From contig CM057453.1 of assembly GCA_016271365.2 (NCBI GenBank), positions 1,088,095,001 through 1,088,159,000 on the forward strand: a stretch of DNA of 64,000 nucleotides, written 5' to 3'. Source of the stretch: Neoceratodus forsteri. Lineage: Eukaryota; Chordata; Ceratodontiformes; Ceratodontidae. A program made the translations under genes and the position numbers. Below are positions 44,576-56,351 of the stretch, one piece after another. Position 1 is the stretch's first letter, and every line of letters starts with the position of its first letter. The notes under the pieces are model-generated. The model saw only the letters and a list, made by a program, of their open reading frames with translations, was not told the DNA's origin and did not search any database.

Positions 44576-44812
44576 CACTCTTTTCGAGAAGTGCCATGGG
44601 GTCTTTAACATCCACCTGAACAGGCAGATGAGACCTCAGTTTTACGTCTCATCTGAAAGACAGCACCTCAGGAGTGCAGCACCCCCCTCATGCTGCACTA
44701 CAGTGTCAGTATTGGGATATTAACCCAAGTGCCTAGTGTAGGGATAGAACCCACAGCCTTCTGATCTCCTGGCCTCAGAGGCAAGTGTGCTACCTGCTGA
44801 GCCACTGACACA
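44576..44812 (-). mobile_element. tRNA-derived SINE (family B)
   Basis: The minus strand begins TCAGTGGCTCAGCAGGTAGC, a very good A box. It continues through GTGGGTTCTATCCC, a good B box, spaced as in a tRNA. The body holds the block GTGCTGTCTTTCAGATGAGA...TTCAGGTGGATGTTAAAGACC. From memory, related SINE bodies of this type are common in cartilaginous and some bony fishes. It ends near 44576 against the Tx1-B 3' end. The head looks derived from a tRNA gene but is not a tRNA: the acceptor and anticodon arms do not fold properly. Confidence 0.8.
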
Positions 44813-45789
44813 TGTTGGAACTCTTAAGTGATGTTGAATATAACTTGACTGATGACTGTGACACAGGTGGGCATCTGCTATGAAGGAAATGGAAAATGAT
44901 GGAGGAGCTGGTGATGATACCGAAATCCCATGGGGAGGCAAACATAAGCTTGGACTCTGCTGTTCCAAGCAGGCAAGTGCTATCTTCTGTATACGTATTT
45001 CTTCAAACAAAACAGAGTAGTGGTTAAAGCACTGAGTCATCAACACTTGTGACTGCTACCTCACAACAGTTATGGGAAGTAGGACACCTCTCACAAACAT
45101 GAATGGCACTACAGTACATTCCAGGATTAGGAATGTGTTCACAGGCCACAAGTATTTACCTGCATAACACTTGACCTATGATTTAAACATTCCTGCCATA
45201 ACAAGTATTGTAGCTTTAGAACTTTGGGAATTTCACATTAACAAAATGGTGACAGTATGGGATCTCCTGGATATTAGGAGCAGTGCACTCACATTCATTG
45301 CTATTCTTGCTAGTCCTTGCTGTACGGATGCTGGGCACTGTCTTTGCAAATTAGAGCATGACAAGGCAGGAGAGTTAGGTTTATCTACCCAAAGAGTTAC
45401 ACTCATAACAACACAGTCAGCACCATAAAGGCAAAAAGCAAAATAAAGCACTTTATGGACTTATATTAGAGAGAATGTATCTATCAAACAAAAATGTTTA
45501 AAATCATTAGGGTTACAGTGCTTAAATTTAAGTCTAAAGTTTTATAGGCTTTTGACTTTATTCCAGTACCAGTTATGTACATAGTTCACATTCAGAATTA
45601 ATTCTTCCTCCATCTGCTTCAGCAAATTTTGACTGTCCTCCATGAACCATACAGTTGCTGTGTTTGTGACATCATCTGTTGTCATAACAAGCACTATGAG
45701 GTCACAACAAATGCTCTAAATAGTCAGAAAAATTCAAATGAAATATTTTTGTACAGACTTCATGGATACATCAGTATCAACAAGAGTGC
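44813..45789. other. Unassigned spacer
   Basis: There is no supported gene, RNA or repeat. Open frames are short and overlap on both strands. Confidence 0.5.
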
Positions 45790-46717
45790 CTTACCGCTTT
45801 CCTAAATATCAGTTATGGCAAAACTAAACTAATGGTGTTTGGGAACAATAGAAAGAAAGGAAACATGCTTAGTACAGGGAAATCTCTAATAGAACAGGTG
45901 AGGGATTGCCACTATTTAGGGATAATTATGACAGGAAATTTATCCTGGGACAAGCACATAAAAGAGCGAGAAACCAAAACCAAAAAAATTGTACCAGCTA
46001 TATCTAGCTTCTCACACAGATATGGTGGAAGCTTGATCAAAAGCTCCTTAAAGGTGATTAATGCTAAAACCAAAGCCCAAATATTATATGGTGCTGAAGT
46101 GTAAACATAATGTAGAAAAGCTGATGAACTCCTATTATAAACAGCTATTGGGATTGCCACAATGTGCCCTCTCAGCATTGGTTCGGGCAGAGTTGGGGCA
46201 GGTGCCCCTAGAAAGTCTTATCCAGGAAAAAATGATCTTATACTGGATACAAGTTTATAGTATGCAAGAATATAGACTGTACCACGTAACTGTTTGGAGG
46301 AAGCACTAAAAGACCAAGAGAACACATTTATTTTCCCTATGATTAAGGTGGCTGAAAATTGGATAAAGCCACATGGCTTGCTTCAATGCATTCCAGATAT
46401 ATTTAGAAAACCATATGGTGAAATTCAAATGAATGTCAAAAATAGAGTAAAAGATTTATTTTGACAGAAGGAAATGGAAAAGTACTCAAAATATAAAATA
46501 AATCATTGGTTGGCTGCAAATAAACAAGAGTTCAAATTAGAAATATATTTAATACTTTTAAAGCATCCATCTCATAGAAGGCTATTCACCAAATATAGGT
46601 TTGAGTATTATAAAAGCAAACATTTCGAGTATATTATAAAAAAAAAGTCTGAGCTTCAGTGCAGATGTCACTGCAACATGGGAGAAAATGATATTACTCA
46701 TCTGTTAGTTATTTGTC
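45790..46717 (+). mobile_element. LINE family U, copy 2 (C-terminal part)
   Basis: Sense-strand fragments at 45832-46104 (NISYGKTKLMVFGNN just before it, then SWDKHIKERETKTKKI), 46061-46309 (QLLGLPQCALSALVRAELGQV) and 46474-46737 (ends CRCHCNMGENDITHLLVICPG) match the C-terminal half of the antisense LINE at 13-18.7 kb. The palm and all upstream parts are missing. The 3' end is replaced at about 46718 by CR1 sequence, so the two elements are fused. Confidence 0.8.
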
Positions 46718-47735
46718 CTGGGTCCGATCCTGTTTAATGCATACATATCGGACATCAGGGAGGGTATAGGGTGTGAAATGAGTCTCTTCGCTGATGACTC
46801 CAACATGGGAGCAGTAGTTGAGGGGGAAGAGGGGAGGTTGAACCTGCAAGGGAACCTGGACACCCTGGAAAGCTGGGCTCACACATGGAAATTAAATGTC
46901 AATATCATCAGGTGCAAGGTGTTATATCTTGGGTGGGGAAACCCTAAACACAGCTACACCCTGGGAGGGGAGGCACTGGAGGCCTCAACAGGAGAGAATG
47001 ACCTAGGGGTCATGGTGGATGCATGTATGAATAACTCTGAGCAGTGCAGGAGAGTGGCTAGCAAGGCAAACAGGATGTTGGGATGCATCGTGAGGGGATC
47101 ACCTCTAGGAGCAGGAAGTGATTCTGCTGCTGTACAATGGACTGGTTAGACCACACCTTGAGTACTGTGTACAGTACTGGAACCACACTTGAAGAGGGAC
47201 ATACAGCTCCTGGAGGGTACAGAGAAGGGCAACTAAGATAATCTGAGGACTAGGGATTTGGCGTATGAGGACAGACTTGAGGAGCTCTGCCTGTTTTCAT
47301 TGGAGGAGAGGAGAAGAGAGACAGGGGACATGATTGAGGTGTTCAAGTACCTCAAGGGAATAAATAGGGTAAACATGGAGGGGATCTTTAGATTAAAGCA
47401 GGGAGGTATCACCAGAGGGCATGGTTTGAAGTTGGAAGGTGGAAGGTTGAGGGGGGAAAAGAGGAGGAGGTTTTTCACTGAGAGGGTAGTGGACCCTTGA
47501 AGTGCACTGCCTGGCGAGCTGGTTCAGAGATCCACAGTGGAGGCTTCAAGAGAGGTGGGACAGACACAGAAAGTGGATGTATCAGATGATAGCCTGGCCG
47601 GGGGGGTGGGATAGATGATAGGGGTTTCTGAAACACAAGGGGGGGAGGGCCTCGGCACCCAACTAGGGATCTGAGGTTTGAGCAGACTCGATAGACCATA
47701 AGGCCTAATCTGCTGGCAATTAGTATGTTAGTAAT
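46718..47735 (+). mobile_element. CR1 (copy 4), 5'-truncated
   Basis: It starts inside RT with CCTGGGTCCGATCCTGTT (SVLGPILFNAYISDI type). SLFADDSNMGAV (46778) is the FADD box. LGGEALEASTGENDLGVMVD, CRRVASKANRMLGCIVRG and ETGDMIEVFKYLKGIN follow, and then the tail CGATAGACCATAAGGCCTAATC ending near 47735. Frames are 46778-47149 and 47258-47500. It differs from copy 3 by about as much as separate CR1 families do. Confidence 0.85.
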
Positions 47736-48361
47736 ATACTGTATAAAAATTAGAGAGAGAGATTTTGGGGGGATGTACAGAAACAATCCAATTTAAACCC
47801 ATAGAATGTATTGGATTAATTGCTAAATTCTAACCCGTAAAATTACTTGAAAGTATTGCCCCGTTCCTCAAAACTATAGAAATACAGAAACTGCATTTAA
47901 AAGCTAAAGAATAAGGAAAACCCTTAGGAATCTGTTGAAGAATGTGTAATGGGGTTTTAAACACAATATTAAAGACTATTTTAAAGACAGTAAAAGCTTA
48001 TGTCACTATAATAGGAGGCTATATTGGGTGCAGTGTTATATTTATGATATATTGATGTTTTATATAATAGTTTTAATGTATTTTTGTAACAACAGAACTT
48101 GTCATACAATACAGCTGAATCTGAATCTGATACATTAGTGAAACCTGCAAAGGGCTAGTGACATTTGAAACAGGTGTTCTCTAGTAACTGTTCATAGACG
48201 AATGCAGTATGTTTATGAAATTATATGATGGAACTGTATTCCTGCTCTTCAAAAAACTGAAGATATTAAACAAATATTTATTTAACCTCCATCTCCAAAG
48301 AGAATTAAATAGGTAAGCATTATCTTGCTCAAACAAAGTCACATTTAGACCCCAAGCTATC
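47736..48361. other. Unassigned spacer
   Basis: AT-rich sequence between the CR1 tail and the hAT target-site duplication; nothing recognisable. Confidence 0.5.
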
Positions 48362-48806
48362 CTTCTATTCAGGGGTGTAGCCAGACATTTCAGTTTTGTA
48401 CACCAAGCCGCCCCTTTACTACTCGTGCCCCTCTCGGTGTGCCCCTTTACTACCCCAAGCCACTATCGTCTTAACTGCCTGCCACAAACACTTTTCCATG
48501 CCCTGCCCCTGCTCCACATCATTTGCAGCATCTCTGTACGACAATGTAAAGATGAAATGCACTCACTCAGTCAGACCAAGACTGGCTTTTAGTTACAATT
48601 TCTCAATTGTGTCAAGCCTCTGTACCACGACAAGGTAGCCAGTCCCACAGAGGACCATTCACACTCTGATTTGGAGTCAGATCGCTTTACTGAACATTTA
48701 CCCTCTTTGCATTCCTTACAACTCACTGTAGTAAAGCAATACACCCACCCACACAGACACCACCACACCAGACACACTTATTGCCTTACAAACAGACACA
48801 GCAGGG

Positions 48807-51600
48807 TCATCTTTTAGAGCGCCTGTCCTGGCATGGGTCAAAGTCCTTCAACAATTGTTCCACATCAATTTCCATATCCCTGTGGATGTGCAGCAGAGCT
48901 AATCCTGTGAGCAGCGACTCTCAATTGTGCTTCTCAACCATGTCTTCAACCGTCGCAGTGCACTAAAGACCTCTCTGCAGTTGCTACACTTGCAGCATGG
49001 TTGCCAAGATGGATAATGCAGCATTGATGTTCGGATACAGTGCGAGTTTAGGTGCTGCAATGTTGTAATGAATTCTGGCCTCTGTTTCACTGGAATATTC
49101 ACCCACTTTGCCGCCATCTTACAAGCTCCATCCTAAATTCTGCCATGCTGCCCAAATCCACCTTGTATGCATTATAGAGCTCCAACACTTGCTCCTCATG
49201 CATTAGCAAATGTAACTTTGTGGGACAAGGTACTGAGCAAGGAAGTGAGGCGACACTCAATAAGCTGCTCTTGTAGCTCAGAAATGACATGATCCAGAAA
49301 TGGGATAAAGATGTTGAGCCTGTAATATTCCTTAGGGCTAGTGGCACTGATGTTGCTGCGTTGCGTTTGTCTTCCACAGGTGCGGGGAACAGATTCATCA
49401 GTGCACACTGAGGCTGCTAGTGACATGATGTCTGTGTACAGTTCCCAAAATGAGCTTCAGAGGACTCCCTCATGCCCCTCAATACTTCCCACAAGTAGTA
49501 GCCTCCTCGGACGCTTGAATGAGGTCTATGTCCACACACTGTAAATAAAGGTGCAAGGGTTTGTCAAGGCCATAATGTGATCAACACAGCTCAGGGTCAC
49601 GATAAAATCAAATTTGGTGATGGAATAAAGAAACCGTTCAGCATCATCCTCAAATTCTGACATCTTCTCCAGTGTGCTACAAACCACCAAGTATTTCTCC
49701 TTAAACCTTGACAAACAGTCAGCCTGGCTCATCCATCTTGTGTTGCCTGCTGCAGGAATACTTCTGATGTGATCTCTGGGGTCATCATAATGTCGTTAGG
49801 ATGTTGCGAAATTCCTTCAGTTCTGTAAGGAAAATATTATTCCATTTGGCGGATGCCTTTAATGAGGCAATAATTTTTTTTGTAGTGTCAAACATGTTTG
49901 ATACTTGCCTCATGGAGCAGGAGTGAACAATTGCAGTATTGAGGCTGTGTGCTTTGCAGACTGTATATAAGGCTTCTGGCACAACAGCCTTAATGTTTGC
50001 TTGGACCCCATTAAATCTACCACTCATATTACTGCCCTTGTCATATCCTTGCCCTCTCATCATGTTGGCGTAAATGCCCCAGGCAGACAGGCGTCGGTAT
50101 AAAGAGATCTGCCAGTCCTCGACCTGGTGTTGTCAGAAGCCCTGAACTCTACAAAATCTTCACGTATCTCAGTGTATCGCCTATGGTGTTGTGGTGGATG
50201 GAGCGACATAAGGATATCTGTTCAAAGGTTGATACATCAGTTGTACCATCTGCAATTAGGCTGAACCATTTAGCTTCTTTGACTTTTGTAAGATTTTTGC
50301 TGCAGTTGCAGGCCCATAAGCTGGATCAGCTCGTTCTGGATTTGAGGAGATGTGTAGACTGCATTTCTGGGAGCTAGTCTCAGGTGATCTTGTAATTCTT
50401 GGTCCAGTTCTGCTGTGTACTGTAATAGTTCCTGGAAGTTTCCTCCATCTGCATATTTTCCTCGCAGGGCAATGTTGTTTCTTCCACAGAACAAGATTAT
50501 TTTCACAATCCGGTGCAGGAAGCGGTTGGTCTGCTGGGACACCCTTGTATTTTGGTCAGTTAGAGACTGGTAGACAGTCACCAGCTTGCCATCACAGACA
50601 GAAAGAAAACCATCTGTTTTAGCAGTGGCATTCAAATGTTCTTTACATTTGCTGTGCCTCTCAAGGGTTTTCTTGCTGTTTGACCAGTCCCTCATTGGCA
50701 TGGATATCAACACAGTGCCACTTGTGGTACTAAACACAAAACAATGGGCACAAAACACACCATCTAAAGACTTTGAATATCTTGCAAATGTGTATGTTTG
50801 CAGGTATTGTGGATTGAATCTCCTTAAGCGTTGATTGGCAATTTCAGAACCCATTAGCCGGGAAGGAAACTGAAATCCAGATGGTGGTTGCCACTGCATT
50901 CAAGGATGCATTTCTTCTGTGCATCAGTTAGGTGGCCACAATCCAAACAGCCAAGGTCTTCAGTGTCTGGCTGGTTCAACTCCAACTCTCCAACAAGTAG
51001 GTATCTGCACATCTGTCAGTGGCACAATGTCGGCCTCAACAGGCTCCATCACAGAGTGCAGGTCAGCCTCATCAGGTTCTTGGGATGCAGGTTGTGAGGT
51101 CTGGGATTCCGTGGTGGCTCGGTTTCAGTGGCAGATGCATTTGGAATCTGCACAGGTTCTTGTTAAGTCTTCCTGCATCTGTGGTGTAGCTGCATTGTTA
51201 CCACTAAAACAATAAGTAAATAAATTTGTAAACTGACACTAGATATTTGTTTACACACAAGTGGATGAATCGGTACCATCAAAAAGCTTACCCTGCAGTG
51301 GATGTCGTCAGATGATGAAGGACTGCATCCATGAGACATTTATGCATTTTCTTCCATTCTGGCCCATTTGGCCTTTGCACCTGGGACCCAGATGGCTGCT
51401 TTCTTAATGGACTCCATTGTTCTGTGTAGCACACTTTCCCCAGACACCGCTGCAGCTTATGCCCCTTGTACCCAACCTCGCAGATGGCACCCTTAAAATA
51501 GAAATTAGAATTCGAATGTGCCATTTTGCAATTGAAAAACTGCTTCCCTGTACAGATAGAGTTGACAGGGCCATCCAAAGTAGAATAAAGGAATGGAAAC
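48807..51600 (-). pseudogene. hAT transposase, TTF-zinc-finger type
   Basis: On the minus strand exon 1 (about 51600-51292) ends with LRKQPSGSQVQ..., a typical N-terminus of this family. An 88-base intron (51291-51204) has a GTAAGC donor and a TTTTAG acceptor. Exon 2 contains DLGCLDCGHLTDAQKK (about 50950), PPSGFQFPSR, and the TTF finger with FCAHCFVF and ERHSKCKEHLNA (50899-50270). It continues with MRGQGYDKGSNMSGRFNGVQ and CKAHSLNTAIVHSC (50063-49785), and the hATC dimerisation block CREVFSALRRLKTWLRSTI (about 49010-48930). It ends FDPCQDRRSKR and the stop at 48807-48809. Several stops and shifts occur. Host ZMYM-like genes are related, but the TIRs and TSD show this is a transposon. Confidence 0.85.
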
Positions 51601-51665
51601 AATACCAGGGCTGTATGATTTCAAGTAGCATAAAGAAATTACTGTTTAAATCTGAGAACACCTAG

Positions 51666-53040
51666 ACAGCTCAGGCCTGTGCAAGCAACTGCTCTGTAAC
51701 AGAGCACACAGCTCCGCAGTCTGTTAGAGACCAACTAGTTCCTTCCACATGGATGGTTACTGCAGGATCACAACTGTGTTTTCCTAATGGGACAGCTACT
51801 GCCTGCACTCTGATGTGCAACAGCTGTATTATTCACTGTAGCACTATGACCGGCACGTCCTCAGCACTCGAGTCACCCCTGTCGCTGACCATTCGACTAC
51901 ATCTCAGAGTCCAGACTTGTCTGTCCAGCAGCAGCATTACACAGCATCTCCCCTGCACCTGCTTTATACCCTTGAGGCACTTTAATGCCGACCACAACAT
52001 CGAAGACATGGCTGAGAAGCACAATTGGGGAGTCGCGTCTCACAGGATTAGCTCCGGTTAGGGTCACATCCTTTTATATGCTGATGATGCCATCTTGTTT
52101 ACCAGTGATCCAGACCATAAGGTTCTTGAATCCAGGCTACAGAGTAATTTCATAGTCATAAAAGATGGTTCCATATGCACAAGTTAATTATGAATTACAA
52201 GACTAACTATGCCATTTCCAGCTCCCTGATAGGCTCAGAACTTACCCTCTTTCCATCAACTAACTGGCTTCAATCCAAAGATACTCATGTACCAAACATG
52301 TTACTGTCCAAAACAGCGTGAGCAAAAAGACCCTCAGAGTGCAAAAACTTATTACCTCTGCTATCAAACTGTTACTGTATCAGAAGCTCTACAAGCCAGA
52401 TTTTTAATGTACACTGCTGTCGCACCTGTGGGACAAAGGTCCTTTGCCTACCGTGACTGCTATGGGTTCCAATAACCCTTCTTGTGACCAGCACTTATTC
52501 TAACAGCATTAACAGCAGCAGCAGTTACTTTAGGTATTACTATTAGGCATCAAGGAACAGTAACACTACATAAAGAAAAACATACAACCACTATCAAACC
52601 TTTATTAGGTGGGGGGGGAAGCACACCACTCAGAAAAACAGTTCCCAATGCACACATTTCTGCAGAGTGCATTTTAAACATTGACCAATAGTTCCATGAA
52701 TTATATCCCTCTTATGAGCTAAAAACTACAGCAGAGAAAGAACACACTTCTAATATGTAATATGTCCTCCCACCAACATCTCTACGCTCCCCCCACACAT
52801 CTTGCAATCAGTCAGAATGCTCCAAATCCGATTTCTCCATGTCCACTCAGCCGCTGTTGAAATTCAATACTAGGAGTCAGGATTGAAAAGGTGGCCTTGG
52901 AGTTGCTTTTGACATTGACATGCGCTCTGCCCCCCACATCACCCGGTCCCCAGTGGTGATCTACAGTTTATAGTACATTTCATTGCTTCTGTGGGCGGTG
53001 CACCACCCGCCACACCCGATCTACAGTGCACAATTGTAAG
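51666..53040. other. hAT interior with a LINE RT scrap
   Basis: At about 52055-52180 (plus strand) the sequence reads HILLYADDAILFTSDPDHKVLES-like, a non-LTR RT catalytic box of L2 or similar type, cut off on both sides. The remainder (51666-52050 and 52200-53040) shows no supported gene and may be the transposase 5' untranslated region or intron plus old insertions. Confidence 0.5.
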
Positions 53041-53045
53041 CATTA

Positions 53046-53575
53046 AAAATACAGCACAGGGCTTCAAACAGGCGGGATAGGGGAGGGTGCAGCACCAGAT
53101 ACATCAAATGGGATGAACTCCCCCCACAGCTACTGGTCAAACAGGGATTCAGCATGTTTGCAGTTCATTTGCATCACCAGGTAAGAAAAAGGTTTGTCTC
53201 CCCATACGGACGCACAGGGTAATGCGAATCACCCAACAACTAACACACCAAAATCTGGCCAATGGAAAATCATGTACACAAATGCTCACAGCCTGGAAAT
53301 AAGATCCCAGACCTGCAGGCAATAATGTCAGAGGCTAAACTGGACATAGTAGCAATTACTGAGACGTGGTTTACCAGTAACCACACTTGGGAGACTTCAG
53401 TACCTGGCTATGTATTGTTCAGAAGAGACCGAGGTGCAAAAGGGAGGAGTGTCCTGTATGTCAATGACAATATCAAAGCTACTGAAAGTCAGAATACACA
53501 TAAGGAGCCAGAAGAACTGTGGGTCACCCTGAAAACAGGAATGGGACAGCCATAAGAACTGGGGTTGTCTGCGGG
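53046..53575 (+). mobile_element. CR1 fragments (copy 5), rearranged
   Basis: 53046-53082 (AAATACAGCACAGGGCTTCA) matches the C-terminal part of CR1 copy 3 near 43558. 53266-53575 matches its endonuclease start (40903-41220) with few substitutions, including NKIPDLQAIMSEA, DIVAITETWF and YVLFRRDRGAK. The order is reversed relative to a CR1 (3' part first). The 3' end of the endonuclease fragment is cut at about 53575. Either two insertions or an internal deletion or rearrangement explains this. Confidence 0.75.
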
Positions 53576-54084
53576 CTAATCCATCTCCCAAGCATTTAAG
53601 TAAATTAATGAGGATGTCCAAAACATTAAAATTTGGTGTCTTAGGTTGAAGATCCTTTAGGTAATCACTTTTTCCCCAGGGATAAAATTACTAACCAAAT
53701 TACACTCTCTCCTATTAAACCATACAGAATAAACATCCTGTACATAACATTGCATAGGTCGGCTCAGAGTCCAGGAATATCATCCTTGGTTCTTTATTGG
53801 CGGGCTCCTAAGGTATTGTCAATTAGGGTCCCACCACCCATTCTTGTCCGACCTTAGTACAGAGCTCTCATTGATAAACCCACACACACACACATCCCTC
53901 CTCAAGTCCCTCTGGTGGGGTCACACAAAATCCATGAACTGGAGCCCCCAGTGGAACCCCTTGCTGGTCTCTAAAGATATAAGCCCCGTTCCCTTCCAAT
54001 TATGAACCTTTATGAGATCAACCAACCATCTCCCTGTTGTTACTCAACACTTTACCAGTTGCCACGGTTCCCATCTCTTAGCAG
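53576..54084. other. Unassigned stretch in hAT
   Basis: A possible plus-strand remnant reads SPIKPYRINILYI near 53710, in the style of an L1-type ORF2 tail, but it is too degraded to assign. A short CA run lies at 53881-53892. Confidence 0.35.
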
Positions 54085-55000
54085 GATATGAACATATGAA
54101 CATATGAAATTTGCCAGCAGATAAAGGCCTAGAGGTCTATCAAGTGTGCTCGAATGGGCAGCTAGCACCCCTTATTCTGCAGCTGTCCCTCACTTCCACC
54201 CTTCCCCTTCATTAACCCTCCCCTTGTCCTGTCCCACCCCCTTTTGAAGCAGTCCACTGTTCTGATACCGCTTCTGCAGCTAACGTATTCCACCCAGCCA
54301 CAACCCTCTGTTAAATCGTCTCCTCATCTCCCTCCTGAACCTTCATCCCTACAGTCTCATATCCATGGCCCTGGTGGCCCTCCCTCCTTACTTTGAACAG
54401 CCCTCCATACCAGTCTTGTTTATTCCTTTCATGTATTTAAGGTTTCAGTCATGTCACCCTGTCTCTCTCCCAGTGAGTATATGTTCAACTCCCTCAACCT
54501 CCTCTCGTGATGATAAGTCCCCAGCCCTTGGTCATCTTTGTCGCCCTCGCTGCACCCCTCCAGTAACTCAATGTCCCTCTTCAGATACGGGCGCTAGTAC
54601 TGCACACAGTACTCCAGGTGCAGTCTAACTAATGACCTAAACAGTGGCAGAATCACCTCCTCCTCCTCAAGGATATACCCCTTGCAATACAACCCAGCAT
54701 TTTGTTGGCCTTTGCAGCTGCCTTCCTACATTGTGCCGTGTTGTTCATTGACCCTGTAATAAGCACCCCCAGATCCTTCTCCTCCTCCGTCTGGACTAGC
54801 TGCACTCCCCCCAGCGGGTAACTCCTTCTTGGATTACCCATCCCAAAATGCAGCACCTTGCACTTTTTGGCATTAAACCCCAGTTGCCAGGTTTCAAGCT
54901 TTGCCAGATCATCCTGTAACCCAAGCCATCCCCCTAGGTCATCCACCACCGTGCCTACCTTGGTATCACCAGCAAACAGACTGATCTTGCTCTTGATGTC
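54085..55000 (-). mobile_element. CR1 (copy 6), 5'-truncated, in hAT
   Basis: The minus strand ends with the CR1 tail at about 54085 (plus-strand CATATGAACATATGAAATTTGC). The frame at 54653-54949 carries LGLQDDLAKLETWQLGFNAKKCKVLHFG and CRKAAAKANKMLGCIARGI, both conserved after the FADD box. The FADD box itself (near 54980) is just past the frame start. It is opposite in orientation to copy 5 and lies inside the hAT, so it inserted after the hAT. Confidence 0.85.
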
Positions 55001-55689
55001 CCATTATATGACCAGGAAGTCAGAGGGATCATGAGTCAGCCTCACCCTGGTCCCTCCCACAGTGCCACAATACTAGGGTTTCTCCAGTGCACTTTCTCTT
55101 TAACCAGAGAGAGTCAAAATGTGAGTAAATGTCCTATGTGCTTCTTTCTTGCCTCCTATCTTTCCCTTATGTCAGTTTACCAGTGTAGTTATTACTATCC
55201 TAAGGGGAATGTGGCTACTTGCAGGCAACCAAGATAAACAATTTGTGTAATTGCAACCACTCAAAGATTGCTAGCCCTGTCCTTTTAAAGGAAAAAAAGG
55301 GGCTTGAATTAAGATGCACACACATTGAGGCTTCAGAAATCAGTCCAATCTTCCTAAGGTCTCCAGGGTACAGAACATAGCAATAAGAAGGACTAAACAT
55401 TTTAACAGTAGCTTAGCATTACATTTATAAAGCTGACTGCTGTGGAGACCCAGCATATTTAAGTGCCATGATGAGCTACCATTCCCTTTCTAAACAAAAA
55501 AATCAACAATAGGAGAGTATGACAGGAACTGGTGGGACTTATGCATTTGTATAGCATCCAAACAGAGAGCCACCAACCATATATTGGCTGCATTAAACAT
55601 TTCCAGCTGTCTCAATACCCACTAAAAAACATACCTGTCCTGGTAAACAGATGATTTTTTTCCACAGTCAGGCTCAGGTGCTGCTGGTG
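55001..55689. other. Unassigned hAT interior
   Basis: Unique-looking sequence with no supported gene or repeat, between the CR1 and the CpG-rich right end. Confidence 0.45.
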
Positions 55690-56343
55690 TCCAAAATTCC
55701 TCTCCTCTTTCTTGGCGACTGGAATAGTAGGGCAGAGCCGCGCAACGAAACGCACCGTTGGGGGGGGTCAGATGAGACGAACTAGTGTCAGCGCCGGCGG
55801 TTCCTACAATCTTCTATCTCGGTGGTTGCTATCTCGTCTCTCCAGCTCAAGCCTCAAGTGCAGTGCAAATGCTCCGTTCCTCCCTTCGGATTCGGCTTTT
55901 ACGGCACCGGCGGGCGTGTAGTAGTACAGCTTCTGATGACAAGACAAACAACAGCAAGTTCAGCAACGGCAAAAGATCCTCTGAAATGAGGAAGCATTAC
56001 CCACAGGGGAATTTAAAGAGCCCACCTGGCCCGCCCCTTACTAGGCACCGCCTCCTCACAAGCGCTAGCGGACCTGATTGAGGACAGACAAAGCGGCGTG
56101 GCGTGCACGTCATCGGAGACACCCGCGCCCCCCCAATCGAAAAGTTGCGACTCGGTCTTGCGCCTCCGAGCACTATTGGGCCACTGGAATTTGGAAAAGC
56201 CCACGAAAAGCTGAAAACAAGTGTGGAAGACAAATAAATGTTTTAAGTTCTGCATGACTGACTTCTACCCTCGCATCTGCTACCCCCTCGCACTGTCTAC
56301 AGCACGCCGTGGCGTGCCAGGCGTATCGGTAGCTACGCCCTTG
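55690..56343 (-). promoter_or_regulatory. CpG-rich right end of the hAT, probable transposase promoter
   Basis: This stretch has many CpG dinucleotides (for example GCCGCGCAACGAAACGCACC and AGCGCCGGCGG) and stands out from the AT-rich surroundings. It lies at the 5' end with respect to the antisense transposase, where a hAT promoter and first exon should be. No TATA box or start codon can be picked with confidence. Chance retention of a host CpG island is unlikely because the terminal inverted repeat ends exactly at 56343. Confidence 0.5.
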
Positions 56344-56351
56344 CTTCTATT

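Larger units (their letters stand above)
48362..56351 (-). mobile_element. Complete hAT transposon, about 8 kb, with TIRs and 8-bp TSD
   Basis: The exact 8-base duplication CTTCTATT lies at 48362-48369 and 56344-56351. The element is 48370-56343. Its left end reads CAGGGGTGTAGCCA and its right end, reverse complemented, reads CAAGGGCGTAGCTA: 11 of 14 match and both begin with CA, as in hAT. The transposase is on the minus strand (48807 to about 51600), encoding the TTF-zinc-finger type of hAT protein. A CpG-rich segment at the right end would be its 5' region. CR1 and other RT fragments inside (52.0-55.0 kb) are later insertions. It is dead because the transposase frame is broken many times. 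Confidence 0.85.

Noticed and set aside
44745..44812. Possible tRNA gene (good A and B boxes on the minus strand)
   Set aside because: The arms do not form a proper cloverleaf and the sequence runs into a SINE body; it is a tRNA-derived SINE head.
48807..51600. A host ZMYM- or TTF-type zinc-finger gene
   Set aside because: The frame is broken repeatedly, and terminal inverted repeats with an 8-bp duplication bracket the locus.
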